Shown here piece by piece: positions 34,745 to 47,400 of a stretch of DNA of 64,000 bases (within the stretch, counting starts at the first letter, position 1; each line of letters opens with the position of its first letter). The stretch spans positions 310,001 to 374,000 of the forward strand of contig CANJKZ010000979.1 in NCBI GenBank assembly GCA_947471745.1, given 5' to 3'. The notes below the pieces were generated by a model. That model was not told the DNA's origin and made no database searches. It saw only the letters and a program-made list of their open reading frames with translations. The translations under genes and the position numbers were made by a program. This DNA comes from Closterium sp. Naga37s-1. Taxonomy: Eukaryota; Streptophyta; Zygnematophyceae; Desmidiales; Closteriaceae.

Positions 34745-37700
34745 ATGGGTCCGCCCGGCGGCGATGCGGTAGCGGCGGCGGCGGAGAACACAAAGTGGTA
34801 CAGCGCGCGAGAGAGGCAGACCGTTCTCGCCGTCGCTTCCGCCACCGCTGACGTCATCAGATCGCAGGGCCTGTCGCCGTCACCCACGGCGTACTTCGCG
34901 GCGCTTATTTCGGCATTAGAGACGGCAGAGTCGCTGAAATCCGCGGTTGAAATTCGAGGAGCGGCCGGCATGGAAGGATCTCGTCGCGTAAACCCGAAAC
35001 CCCTTGATAAACCTGTGAACGGTCTAGATGCTGTCTTAGCGCTGCTGGATCTCGCGATCCCTCTCACGCCGGAGTCGATCGTACGGTTGAACGCAGCCCG
35101 GCTCCTGCCCCTGCTAATTGCCGCCGTCGATCTTTGGGGGCCTACAAACGCAACCGGACCTACTAGCGCGGATAAGGTGGTAGGAGAAGAATCGATGGAG
35201 GAGGAGGACGAAGCTGGCAAAACGACAAAAAGCCCGGGCGGCAGTGTGGGCGGCACAGGGCAGGCGTGGGCGGAGGATCGGCGGAGGGTGGTTGCGGCGG
35301 CGGTGGATTGTCTGGGATATGTGATTGCAGCGAGGGTAGCGGGTTGCGGCGACCCCAAGAACGCCTGGACGGCCGACGTGGCGGCGGGCTTTAAGGCGGT
35401 GTTGGATCACTCTGTAGCGAGTCAGCCGAAGGTGCGTTGCAGTGGTCGCTTCTGGTCAGTTTCGAGTTAGTTCCTTTTCCCCCCTTCTCTTCTCCCCCTC
35501 CCCTCTCCCCCCCACCCTTTCGTCGGTCAGGGTTTGAGGGTTCGGGTTTCGTATGGGCCTTGCCTCTTTTCCTACTCCCCCTAATCCTCCCCCCTCCTCT
35601 CCCCTCCCCCCTCCTCCCCTGTCCTCCCCTACAATCTCCTGTCCTTTCCTTCTCGCCCCTGCCTTTGCCCTGCACCCCCTGTTCTCCTCTCCCATCTCCT
35701 GTTCTTCCCTGCTCGCCCCTGCCCATGCCCCTGGCCTGCACCCCCTGCCCTTCCGCCCCCCTTTCCCTTCCGCCCCCCCTTCCCTTCCGCCACCCCTGCC
35801 CTTCCGCCACCTCTCCCCCTTCCCGCCCCCGTGCAGGTGCGCAGCGTGGCGCAATCCGCCCTCCTGAAGCTTCTCAGCACCTTCCGCGCCTCTCCCGCCG
35901 CCCTTGCCGCTGCCTCCACAGCACTCGTCGATTTCGCCGACGCCCTGATCGTCCGTGCGCTCGCTCCTTCCAAGCAGCTCGAACAGCCACGTCAGCAGCC
36001 ACGTCAGCAACAGCAATCGTTACAAGAGGCAGCTGCGACATCAGCGGCAGCAGTGCTCCGTTTCATCTCCTGCCTCCGCCCGCTTCTCCCGCTCCTCTCC
36101 CCGCCCTCCCTGCCACGTGTCACCCTCCGATTGGTCGAGCTTCTCGAGATCCGCCACCCTCTCCTGGCCTGCCGCGTGCTGGACGCCCTCCACTCGCTGA
36201 TGTCAGCTCCAACCCCGGCCACGTCAGCGTCCACGTCAGCTGCCACGTCACCCGTCTCTAAATCCCTCATTTCAGAGGTGGTAGCGCGATTGCTGAAGCA
36301 GGAGGGGGAGAGGCAGGCATTGGGGGGAGGGGCGGGCGGAGGGTGGGGGGCGGGGGGCGGGGGAAGCGCAGGGGGAAGGGGGAAAACGGATGTAGCAGCG
36401 GTGCGCGCACTGCTGGAGTGTGTGCGGGCGGCGTTGATTCGTCTGCATGCGATGGACGCTGACGCGTGCGTCAGCCTGCTGCCGTCCACGTTCTTCACTC
36501 TCATTGGTCAGTTCATCATGATGTTTCAGGCAGCATAAATATGACCAACTCATTCCCCATACATGCGCATGCTGCCTCATCATTCCCATGATGTTTCAGG
36601 CAGCATAAATATGACCAACTCATTCCCCATACATGCGCATGCTGCCTCATCATTCCCATGATGTTTCAGGCAGCATAAATATGACCAACTCATTCCCCTT
36701 ACATGCGCATGCTGCCTCATCATTCCCCCCATTTCTTTCTTACCCTCCCCTCCCCCCCCCTCTCTCCCAAAACAGACAACCTAGCGAGCGGGCACGAGGA
36801 AGTAGCATTTGCAACGGCGGAATGCCTCAAGGCGCTCATCCCCACCTGCCTCGACGACACTGCTGTTGCTGCCTCTGCTGCTATCGTGCAGCAGCGGCAC
36901 GCACAGGAAGGCGCAGGGGCGGAAGCAGGGGGAGCAGGGGGAGCAGGAGGAGGTGGGGGGAAGGGGAGAGCGCCGGTGGAGCGAGTGTGTGTGGCAGTGG
37001 AGCGGGCGCTGGGGTACCAGTTCCGTGCGTCGTGGGACCTGTCGTTGCTTCTTGTGTCTACCCTCTTTGACCGCATTGGTGAGTCATGAGGCAGGGCAGA
37101 GTCAGGAGAGAGGAGAAGCTTGGCATGGAGGGAAGAAAGCAAGTCACGAGTGAGAGAAGGTGGGAAGGGGAAAGCGCCAGTGGAGCGGGTGTGTGTGGTG
37201 GTGGAGTGTGTGTGTGGCGGTGGAGCGATCGCTGGGGTACCAGTTCCGTGCGTCGTGGGTCCTGTCTCTGCTGCTCTCTTTGACCGTATTGGTAAGTCGT
37301 TACCAACACGGGACGCGGGACGCGAGGGGAGCCGCTATGGCCCCCCAACGCTTCCGCGGCGCTACTGTCCGCTCAACCACCTCTCCTTTCCTCCCCGCCC
37401 CCACTTCCCCCCCTGCCCCCACTGTCCCGTCTCTCTACCCCCAAACGCAGGTCCCTCCTCCCACCTGTTCCTTGCCCCAACCCTCACCACGCTGGCCGAT
37501 CTGCACGACCTACCAGACACAGACATGGCTCACCACAAGCATCTGCATGCTGCTCTCGGCTCTGCTTTCATCACGCTGCCGCCTCATTTTCTCATGCTGC
37601 CCCTTCTGCCCCACCCGAACCAGGTCCTTCCTCCCACCTGTTCCTCGCGCCAACCCTCACCACGCTGGCTGATTTACACGACTTACCAGACACAGACATG

Positions 37701-38432
37701 GCTCACCACAAGCATCTGCATGCTGCTCTCGGCGCTGCTGTTGCCGCCATGGGCCCCCACCGCTTCCTCTCTATCCTCCCCCTCGGCCTCGACCCCGAAC
37801 CTGCTCCCGCACCTGCTGCCGGACCTAGTGCTGCAGCAGCAGCAGGAGCAGGAGGGGCGGCTGCAGCATCAGCCAATCCCGCGGCGCCACGTGTCTGGCT
37901 GCTGCCAATCCTGCGCCGCCACACTGCGGGCGAGTCGCTCTCCTTCGTCCTCACCGCCCTCCTCCCCCTCTCCCACCGCCTCCTCCTCGCCGCCCAGCAA
38001 GCCCGCTCGCCCCAGGTCGACCGGCCAATCGCGGCCAAGCAGCTAGCGGCGCTGCGGGCGGCGGTGTGGTCGCTGCTGCCAGCTGTCGCCAGCCTGGCGC
38101 CCGACACTGCTCAGGTGGGGGAATGGGATGACGGGTAAGGTGTGGGTAATTGGAATGGATTGAGGGGTGGGAGGTTGGCTGAGGGGATTAGGTTGAGAGG
38201 TGAGGGGTTGGATGGAGGGTGGGAATTCTGATAGAATCACTGCCGTCCAACTCATATGTGATTTTCTTGCTCCTTCTTCACGTGAAACCTTTTTTTTCGC
38301 TACTCCTCAACTGCATTGATACGCATGTAGGTGTTTCCACACTTAGCTAAGCACCTGGCGGACGCAGTGGCAGCAGGAGGGAAGGGCGACGAGGGCGATG
38401 GAATCCGGTCGGCTGTCTGTGTCACCCTGCAG
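34745..38432 (+). CDS. RRP12: RRP12-like gene, exons 1 to 5
   Basis: The start is [20 protein letters not shown]. Exon 1 ends SVASQPK at 35431, before GTGCGTTG. Exon 2 (35837-36506) opens [17 protein letters not shown] and contains a Gly-rich tract. Exon 3 (36776-37078) reads [20 protein letters not shown] to [11 protein letters not shown]. Exon 4 (37624-38114) starts [20 protein letters not shown] and contains WLLPILRR. Exon 5 is 38331-38432 ([13 protein letters not shown]). Helical, Leu/Ala-rich sequence fits HEAT repeats. Intron 1 is a pyrimidine-rich 405 bases. Confidence 0.8.
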
Positions 38433-41400
38433 GTAATGCAGTTCTCTTTATAACGAGTCCCGTTTTTTCTAATCAAGTTCGTCTAACCTGCGTGCCTTTA
38501 TTTGACAAAAAGCTAGTCTGCAGTCTGTGTCACCCTGCAGGCAATGCAAGTATCCCTTTCCAGCCTGCTGTTCTTATCAACTTACCACTCTCCATCAGCT
38601 AACTACTTGTTGCTGGCTGTGTTCCCCCTCCCACGTACGAGGAACATGCACCTTTCTCCTCCCTTCACTTTCCCTCACCCAATCTGCACCTCCACCCCCT
38701 CTTCCACTCTCCCCCCGTTTCCCTCCGTGTCCCGTTCCCTCCACCAGCTCATGGTGGATCAGAACCGCATGGCCATGGGTCGTCCGCCCCTCTCCAAGCG
38801 CAAGCAAGAAACACCCACCCCCCCCCCCTCTTTTTCACATCCCCCTCAACTTCCTCTCTCCTCCATTGTGTCCCCACCAGCTCATGGTGGATCAGAACCG
38901 CATGGCCATGGGTCGCCCGCCCCTCTCCAAGATCTAGCAACACCCAGCAACCCCCTTACCCTCCAACCGCCCCCATCCCCTCTCCCTCCCCTGTCCCTTC
39001 TCAGCTCATGGTGGATCAGAACCGCATGGCCATGGGTCGCCCGCCCCTCTCCAAGCGCCTCACTGCCTTTGACGGTCTGTCAGGCGCCCCCACCACTGCA
39101 CTGGCTGCTCTAATCACGGACACTACATCTGATGCTGCTGCTGCTGCTGCTGCCGGTGCTTCTGCTGCCACTGATAAGACAGCAGCAGCGGAAGCAGAAG
39201 CAGCGTTTCGGGCGGCACTAGAGGACGACGACGACACCACCGACGCCGAGCGCCGCGCGTGGCGCCAGCTCACCGCTGACGTGGCAGCCGCTAACCTGGC
39301 GGCCATGTCAGCCTCAGCCCGTCCCTTCCTTCCGATGCTGTTTGACGCGTTCGTGGCGGCCCCATCAGCCAAGAGGGGCGAGCTTCAGAGCGCGATCGGG
39401 GCGCTCGCTGCTGTGGCTGACCCGGCGGCCCTTCGACTGTTCTTCACCAATATCATGAGCAAGTTGCTCTCTGCCACAAATGCTGCTGCCTCTGGTGATG
39501 GGACCGGAGGGGCAGCAGGAGCAGCGGATTCGAGCAAGGAAGCTGGAGAAAAGAGGTGAGTGAGAGTGGGCAAACGAGCAAGTGTTTATCAGCGTGCCCC
39601 GTCAGCCAAGAAGGGCGAGCTGCAGAGTGCGATCGGGGCGCTCGCTGCTGTGGCTGACCCGGCTGCCCTTCGACTGTTCTTCACGAACATCATGAGCAAG
39701 TTGCTCTCTGTCACACACGCTGCGGCCTCTGGTGATTGCTGGTGCGGGTGCAGCAGCGGGGGGAGATTCGAGCAAGGAAGCGAGTTGACTTTTGAGTCGA
39801 CTCAAAAGTCAGCAGTGGGGGGAGATTCGAGCAAGGAAGCGAGTTGACTTTTGAGTCGACTCAAAAGTCAGCAGCGGGGGGAGATTCGAGCAAGGAAGCG
39901 AGTTGACTTTTGAGTCGACTCAAAAGTCAGCAGCGGGGGGAGATTCGAGCAAGGAAGCTGGCGAGAAGAGGTGAGTGAACGCACTTGTTCACGAATATCA
40001 TGAGCAAACTTCTCTCTCAATTACCTCTCCCCCTCCAGGGCCATGCTCATGGATCTCTCGCTCTCCCTGCTGCCCGGGCTGGACGTGGAGTGCTGCCGTG
40101 CGCTCTACAACGCAACAAGGCTTGCCATCCAGGAGAGTGTCGTTGACATCCCGTCTGTGACCCTCCCCTCCCCCACCTCCCTTCCCCCACCTCCCCTCCC
40201 CCACCTCCCTTCCCCCACCTCCCTTCCCCCACCTCCCCTCCCCCCCCAAACTACCAGGGCCATGCTCATGGATCTCTCGCTCTCCCTGCTGCCCGGCTTG
40301 GACCTCGAGTGCTGCCGTGCGCTCTACAACGCAACGAGGCCCGCCATCCAGGACAAGTCTGCTGCCGTGCAGAAGAAGGCTTACAAGCTGCTCGCATCGC
40401 TGCTTGAGGTATGCATTGCCATCCCATTACCGCCACCATCATCACCATCATCACCATCATCACCATCATCACCATCATCACCATCATCACCATCATCACC
40501 ATCATCACCATCATCACCATCATCACCACCATCACCATCATCATCACTTCGCCATCAGGACAAGTCCCTGCCGTGCAGAAGAAAGCATACAAGCTGCTCG
40601 CATCACTGCTGGAGGTATGCACGTGTGACTCGCTGTGTCACATCAGATCGGCCAAACACTGGGCCGTTGGCACATCATCACCATCGTCACCACCATCACC
40701 ACCACCATCACTTCGCCATCACCATCACCATCACCATCACCATCACCATCACCATCACCATCACCATCACCATCACCATCAATCAGAGAGCGCAGCAGGA
40801 GAGGGCGTGTTGGCAAGGGCAGTGTTGCAGGAGCTGCTGATGGGCGTGGGTGGGGTGCACTCGCCGTCTCGCCACTACCGCATTAACAGCCGCCCCTGCT
40901 CCCCACTTCCCTCGTTGCCTGCCTCCCTGCCCCCCCCTTCCCTCTTGCCCCTTCCCATACCTGCAGACCCATCCGGAGCTCCTTAACCAGCAATCGGAGG
41001 CTGTGGCGGGGTCAGCAGGAGGAGGAGGAGGAGGCGTGTTGGCAAGGGCAGTGTTGCAGGAGCTGCTGATGGGCGTGGGTGGGGTGCACTCGCCGTCTCG
41101 CCACTACCGCCTAATTCCAACCCCGCCCTCCTCTCCCCCTTTTTTCTGTTTCCTTCCATTTTTTAACTGCAGACCCACCCTGAGCTCCTGAGCCAGCAAT
41201 CAGAGGGTGTGGCAGGAGAAGCAGCAGGAGGAGCAGCAGGGGGAGGCGTGCTAGCAAAGGCAGTGTTGCAGGAGCTGCAGATGGGTGTGTCCGGGGTGCA
41301 CTCGCCGTCTCGCCACTACCGCATCAAGAGCTGTCCATTTCCTTCCTCCCCCCCCCCCCCCCACCCTCTCTCCCAGACCCACCCAGAGCTCCTGAGCCAG

Positions 41401-44400
41401 CAATCCGAGGGCGTGGCAGGGGGAGCACCAGGCGGAGCAGCAAGGGGAGGCGTACTAGCAAAGGCAGTGTTGCAGGAGTTGCTGATGGGTGTGTCCGGGG
41501 TGCACTCGCCGTCTCGCCACTACCGCATCAACAGCCTCTCAGCTGTGCTTCTGCATCTGGCTCGCTCGGATGTCCCGGCGTTCCACGAGGCAGTGGGTGC
41601 CACGCTCACTGAGATTGTGCTGTCCGTGAAAGAGGTGAGGAGGAAGAAGAGAGAGGGAGGGGGGGGGGAACAGAATTTGGAAGAAGTAGGAAGATGGGTT
41701 GATCACAGTATCAGATCAAGATCCTGTCAGTTCCATTGTGCTGCTGCATCTGGCTCGCTCCAATGTCCCGTCGTTCCACGAGGCAGTTGCTGCCACTCTC
41801 ACTGAGATTCTGCTGTCCGTGAAAGAGGTGAGTGGTGAAGGGGGGAGGTAGGTGGTGAGAGGGATGAGAGGGACGGAGAGGGATGGAGGCATTACCGCAT
41901 CAAGAGACTGTCAACTGTGCTGCTGCATCTGGCTCGCTCCTTTGTCCCCGCGTTCCATGAGGCCCTGATAGCCCACAGAAAGCCCTGGGCAACAAGATGC
42001 AGCGACTTGTGAGACGAGCACCACAGAAAGCAACACAAGGAGCAGCAACACACATGCAGGCTCTTGTGCTCACACACTCTCCACGTCCTCTCCTCTCCTT
42101 CACTCCCCCTCACCCCTCAGGAGAACCGCAAGGCATGGGATGCGGCATACCAGCTGCTGATAGGCCAAGGAGATGCAACGACTGGCGGACGAGCAGCACG
42201 AGCAGCACGAGCAGCACGAGCAGCACGAGCAGCAGTAGCACACACTCTTATTCACCCACACCCACCCCCTCTCTCTCCCCCCAGGTGAATCGCAAGGCAC
42301 GCGACGCGGCTTATCAGCTGCTGATAGCGCTGGCCAAGGAGATGCAGCGACTGGCAGATGAGCAGCACGAGCAGCGCTTCCTGGCGGCCGGTGGGGTCAT
42401 GTACGGCGGCTTCAGTGGCGATCAATCCATGGATGGCGGTGCTGCTGATGATGATGCGGACTCGCCCTTCCTCAACTTCTTCACCATGGTTCGTTCCCTG
42501 CTTTCCAAGAAAATTAACTGTTAGGCTGGGGGGGTCATGTACTGCGGCTTCAGTGGCGATCAGTCCATGGATGCTGATGCTGATGACGCCGATGCCGACT
42601 CGCCCTTCCTCAACTTCTTCACCATGGTTCGTTCCCTTCCCTGGTTCCTTGGTTTTCAACCGGTGGGGTCATGTACGGCGGCTTCAGTGGCGATCCGTCG
42701 ATGGACGCTGATGCTGATGCTGCTGGTGGTGGTGCTGACGACACCGACTCGCCCTTCCTCAACTTCTTCACCATGGTTCGTTCCCTTCCCTGGTTCCTTG
42801 GTTTTCAACCGGTGGGGTCATGTACGGCGGCTTCAGTGGCGATCCGTCGATGGACGCTGATGCTGATGCTGCTGGTGGTGGTGCTGACGACACCGACTCG
42901 CCCTTCCTCAACTTCTTCACCATGGTTCGTTCCCTTCCCTGGTTCCTTGGTTTTCAACCGGTGGGGTCATGTACGGCGGCTTCAGTGGCGATCCGTCGAT
43001 GGACGCTGATGCTGATGCTGCTGGTGGTGGTGCTGACGACACCGACTCGCCCTTCCTCAACTTCTTCACCATGGTTCGTTCCCTTCCCTGGTTCCTTGGT
43101 TTTCAACCGGTGGGGTCATGTACGGCGGCTTCAGTGGCGATCCGTCCATGGACGCTGGTGCTGATGCTGGTGCTGATGCGGGTGGTGCTGTGCTGACGAT
43201 GAGGCCGATTCGCCCTTTCTCAAATTCTTCACAATGGTTCGTTCCCTGGTTTCTGCGAGTCACGTTTGAATTGAACTCTAAAAAATGACTCCTTTGTTTC
43301 TGGAACCCATTCTCTCCATGTGCAAAAATGCTGCTGTGAATATAAAGTTGACTCTCACAAGCCAAGGCTGGTCTCCATGTTGTTCCCCCTCTGCGTGCCT
43401 CACAACCATATGCTCCTTCCCCCTCTCTGCGTCTGCTTGCGTGCCTCTCTCCCCTCCACCTATCTCAGGTGATGGCAGGGTTAGTCAGCAGCACCCCGCA
43501 TGGCCAGAGTGCAGCAGTCATGGCCCTAGCTCGCCGCATCTGCTGCACCCCATCGCACATCCTGCTTATTCTCCCCCATTGCCCTTCCCTCTGCACTTTC
43601 CCTGTCCTTTCTCTTTCCCCCTTCCGCTGCTGGTGCTACCAGGTGATGGCAGGGCTAGCCAGCAGCACCCCGCACGGGCAGAGCGCAGCAATAATGTCCC
43701 TCGCTCGCCTCATCTTCCACTTCTCCTCCTCGCTCCTCCACCTCGTGCCCTCGCTCCTCCCGTCCCTCCTCCTCCTCTTCCGCTCGCCGCACCGGGACGT
43801 GCTGAAGGCGTGTCTGGGCCTGGTGAAGGTGCTATCTGTGCGGCTAGAGACGGGGGATCTGGAGATTCACCTGCCGGCCATCATGACTGCTTTGCTGTCG
43901 ACCAATGAGATCGTCGCAACCAGGTTCAAGGCCAAGGTACGAATGGAATGCTCAAGGCTTGTCTGGGCCTGGTGAAGGTGCTTTCTATCTGTGCGTTTAG
44001 AGGCGGGGGACTTGGATGCTCATCATGGCTGCTCTGCCATCATGGCTGCTCTGCCATCATGGCTGCTCTGCCATCATGGCTGCTCTGCCATCATGGCTGC
44101 TCTGCCATCATGGCTGCTCTGCCATCATGGCTGCTCTGCCATCATGGCTGCTCTGCCATCATGGCTGCTCTGCCATCATGGCTGCTCTGCCATCATGGCT
44201 GCTCTGCCATCATGGCTGCTCTGCCATCATGGCTGCTCTGCCATCATGGCTGCTCTGCCATCATGGCTGCTCTGCCATCATGGCTGCTCTGCCATCATGG
44301 CTGCTCTGCCATCATGGCTGCTCTGCCATCATGGCTGCTCTGCCATCATGGCTGCTCTGCCATCATGGCTGCTCTGCCATCATGGCTGCTCTGCCATCAT

Positions 44401-47400
44401 GGCTGCTCTGCCATCATGGCTGCTCTGCCATCATGGCTGCTCTGCCATCATGGCTGCTCTGCCATCATGGCTGCTCTGCCATCATGGCTGCTCTGCCATC
44501 ATGGCTGCTCTGCCATCATGGCTGCTCTGCCATCATGGCTGCTCTGCCATCATGGCTGCTCTGCCATCATGGCTGCTCTGCCATCATGGCTGCTCTGCCA
44601 TCATGGCTGCTCTGCCATCATGGCTGCTCTGCCATCATGGCTGCTCTGCCATCATGGCTGCTCTGCCATCATGGCTGCTCTGCCATCATGGCTGCTCTGC
44701 CATCATGGCTGCTCTGCCATCATGGCTGCTCTGCCATCATGGCTGCTCTGCCATCATGGCTGCTCTGCCATCATGGCTGCTCTGCCATCATGGCTGCTCT
44801 GCCATCATGGCTGCTCTGCCATCATGGCTGCTCTGCCATCATGGCTGCTCTGCCATCATGGCTGCTCTGCCATCATGGCTGCTCTGCCATCATGGCTGCT
44901 CTGCCATCATGGCTGCTCTGCCATCATGGCTGCTCTGCCATCACTGGCTGCTCTGCCATCATGGCTGCTCTGCCATCATGGCTGCTCTGCCATCATGGCT
45001 GCTCTGCCATCATGGCTGCTCTGCCATCATGGCTGCTCTGCCATCATGGCTGCTCTGCCATCATGGCTGCTCTGCCATCATGGCTGCTCTGCCATCATGG
45101 CTGCTCTGCCATCATGGCTGCTCTGCCATCATGGCTGCTCTGCCATCATGGCTGCTCTGCCATCATGGCTGCTCTGCCATCATGGCTGCTCTGCCATCAT
45201 GGCTGCTCTGCCATCATGGCTGCTCTGCCATCATGGCTGCTCTGCCATCATGGCTGCTCTGCCATCATGGCTGCTCTGCCATCATGGCTGCTCTGCCATC
45301 ATGGCTGCTCTGCCATCATGGCTGCTCTGCCATCATGGCTGCTCTGCCATCATGGCTGCTCTGCCATCATGGCTGCTCTGCCATCATGGCTGCTCTGCCA
45401 TCATGGCTGCTCTGCCATCATGGCTGCTCTGCCATCATGGCTGCTCTGCCATCATGGCTGCTCTGGCCATCATGGCTGCTCTGCCATCATGGCTGCTCTG
45501 CCATCATGGCTGCTCTGCCATCATGGCTGCTCTGCCATCATGGCTGCTCTGCCATCATGGCTGCTCTGCCATCATGGCTGCTCTGCCATCATGGCTGCTC
45601 TGCCATCATGGCTGCTCTGCCATCATGGCTGCTCTGCCATCATGGCTGCTCTGCCATCATGGCTGCTCTGCATCATGGCTGCTCTGCCATCATGGCTGCT
45701 CTGCCCATCATGGCTGCTCTGCCATCAATGGCTGCTCTGCCATCATGGCTGCTCTGCCATCATGGCTGCTCTGCCATCATGGCTGCTCTGCCATCATGGC
45801 TGCTCTGCCATCATGGCTGCTCTGCCATCATGGCTGCTCTGCCATCATGGCTGCTCTGCCATCATGGCTGCTCTGCCATCATGGCTGCTCTGCCATCATG
45901 GCTGCTCTGCCATCATGGCTGCTCTGCCATCATGGCTGCTCTGCCATCATGGCTGCTCTGCCATCATGGCTGCTCTGCCATCATGGCTGCTCTGCCATCA
46001 TGGCTGCTCTGCCATCATGGCTGCTCTGGCCATCATGGCTGCTCTGCCATCATGGCTGCTCTGCCATCATGGCTGCTCTGGCCATCATGGCTGCTCTGCC
46101 ATCATGGCTGCTCTGCCATCATGGCTGCTCTGCCATCATGGCTGCTCTGCCATCATGGCTGCTCTGCCATCATGGCTGCTCTGCCATCATGGCTGCTCTG
46201 CCATCATGGCTGCTCTGCCATCATGGCTGCTCTGCCATCATGGCTGCTCTGCCCATCATGGCTGCTCTGCCATCATGGCTGCTCTGCCATCATGGCTGCT
46301 CTGCCATCATGGGCTGACTCTGCCATCATGGCTGCTCTGCCATCATGGCTGCTCTGCCATCATGGCTGCTCTGCCATCATGGCTGCTCTGCCATCATGGC
46401 TGCTCTGCCATCATGGCTGCTCTGCCATCATGGCTGCTCTGCCATCATGGCTGCTCTGCCATCATGGCTGCTCTGCCATCATGGCTGCTCTGCCATCATG
46501 GCTGCTCTGCCATCATGGCTGCTCTGCCATCATGGCTGCTCTGCCATCATGGCTGCTCTGCCATCATGGCTGCTCTGCCATCATGGCTGCTCTGCCATCA
46601 TGGCTGCTCTGCCATCATGGCTGCTCTGCCATCATGGCTGCTCTGCCATCATGGCTGCTCTGCCATCATGGCTGCTCTGCCATCATGGCTGCTCTGCCAT
46701 CATGGCTGCTCTGCCATCATGGCTGCTCTGCCATCATGGCTGCTCTGCCATCATGGCTGCTCTGCCATCATGGCTGCTCTGCCATCATGGCTGCTCTGCC
46801 ATCATGGCTGCTCTGCCATCATGGCTGCTCTGCCATCATGGCTGCTCTGCCATCATGGCTGCTCTGCCATCATGGCTGCTCTGCCATCATGGCTGCTCTG
46901 CCATCATGGCTGCTCTGCCATCATGGCTGCTCTGCCATCATGGCTGCTCTGCCATCATGGCTGCTCTGCCATCATGGCTGCTCTGCCATCATGGCTGCTC
47001 TTGCCATCATGGCTGCTCTGCCATCATGGCTGCTCTGCCATCATGGCTGCTCTGCCATCATGGCTGCTCTGCCATCATGGCTGCTCTGCCATCATGGCTG
47101 CTCTGCCATCATGGCTGCTCTGCCATCATGGCTGCTCTGCCATCATGGCTGCTCTGCCATCATGGCTGCTCTGCCATCATGGCTGCTCTGCCATCATGGC
47201 TGCTCTGCCATCATGGCTGCTCTGCCATCATGGCTGCTCTGCCATCATGGCTGCTCTGCCATCATGGCTGCTCTGCCATCATGGCTGCTCTGCCATCATG
47301 GCTGCTCTGCCATCATGGCTGCTCTGCCATCATGGCTGCTCTGCCATCATGGCTGCTCTGCCATCATGGCTGCTCTGCCATCATGGCTGCTCTGCCATCA

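Noticed and set aside
40411..40986. His-rich and Ser/Pro-rich frames
   Set aside because: Produced by CATCAC/ATCACC microsatellites in an RRP12-like intron.
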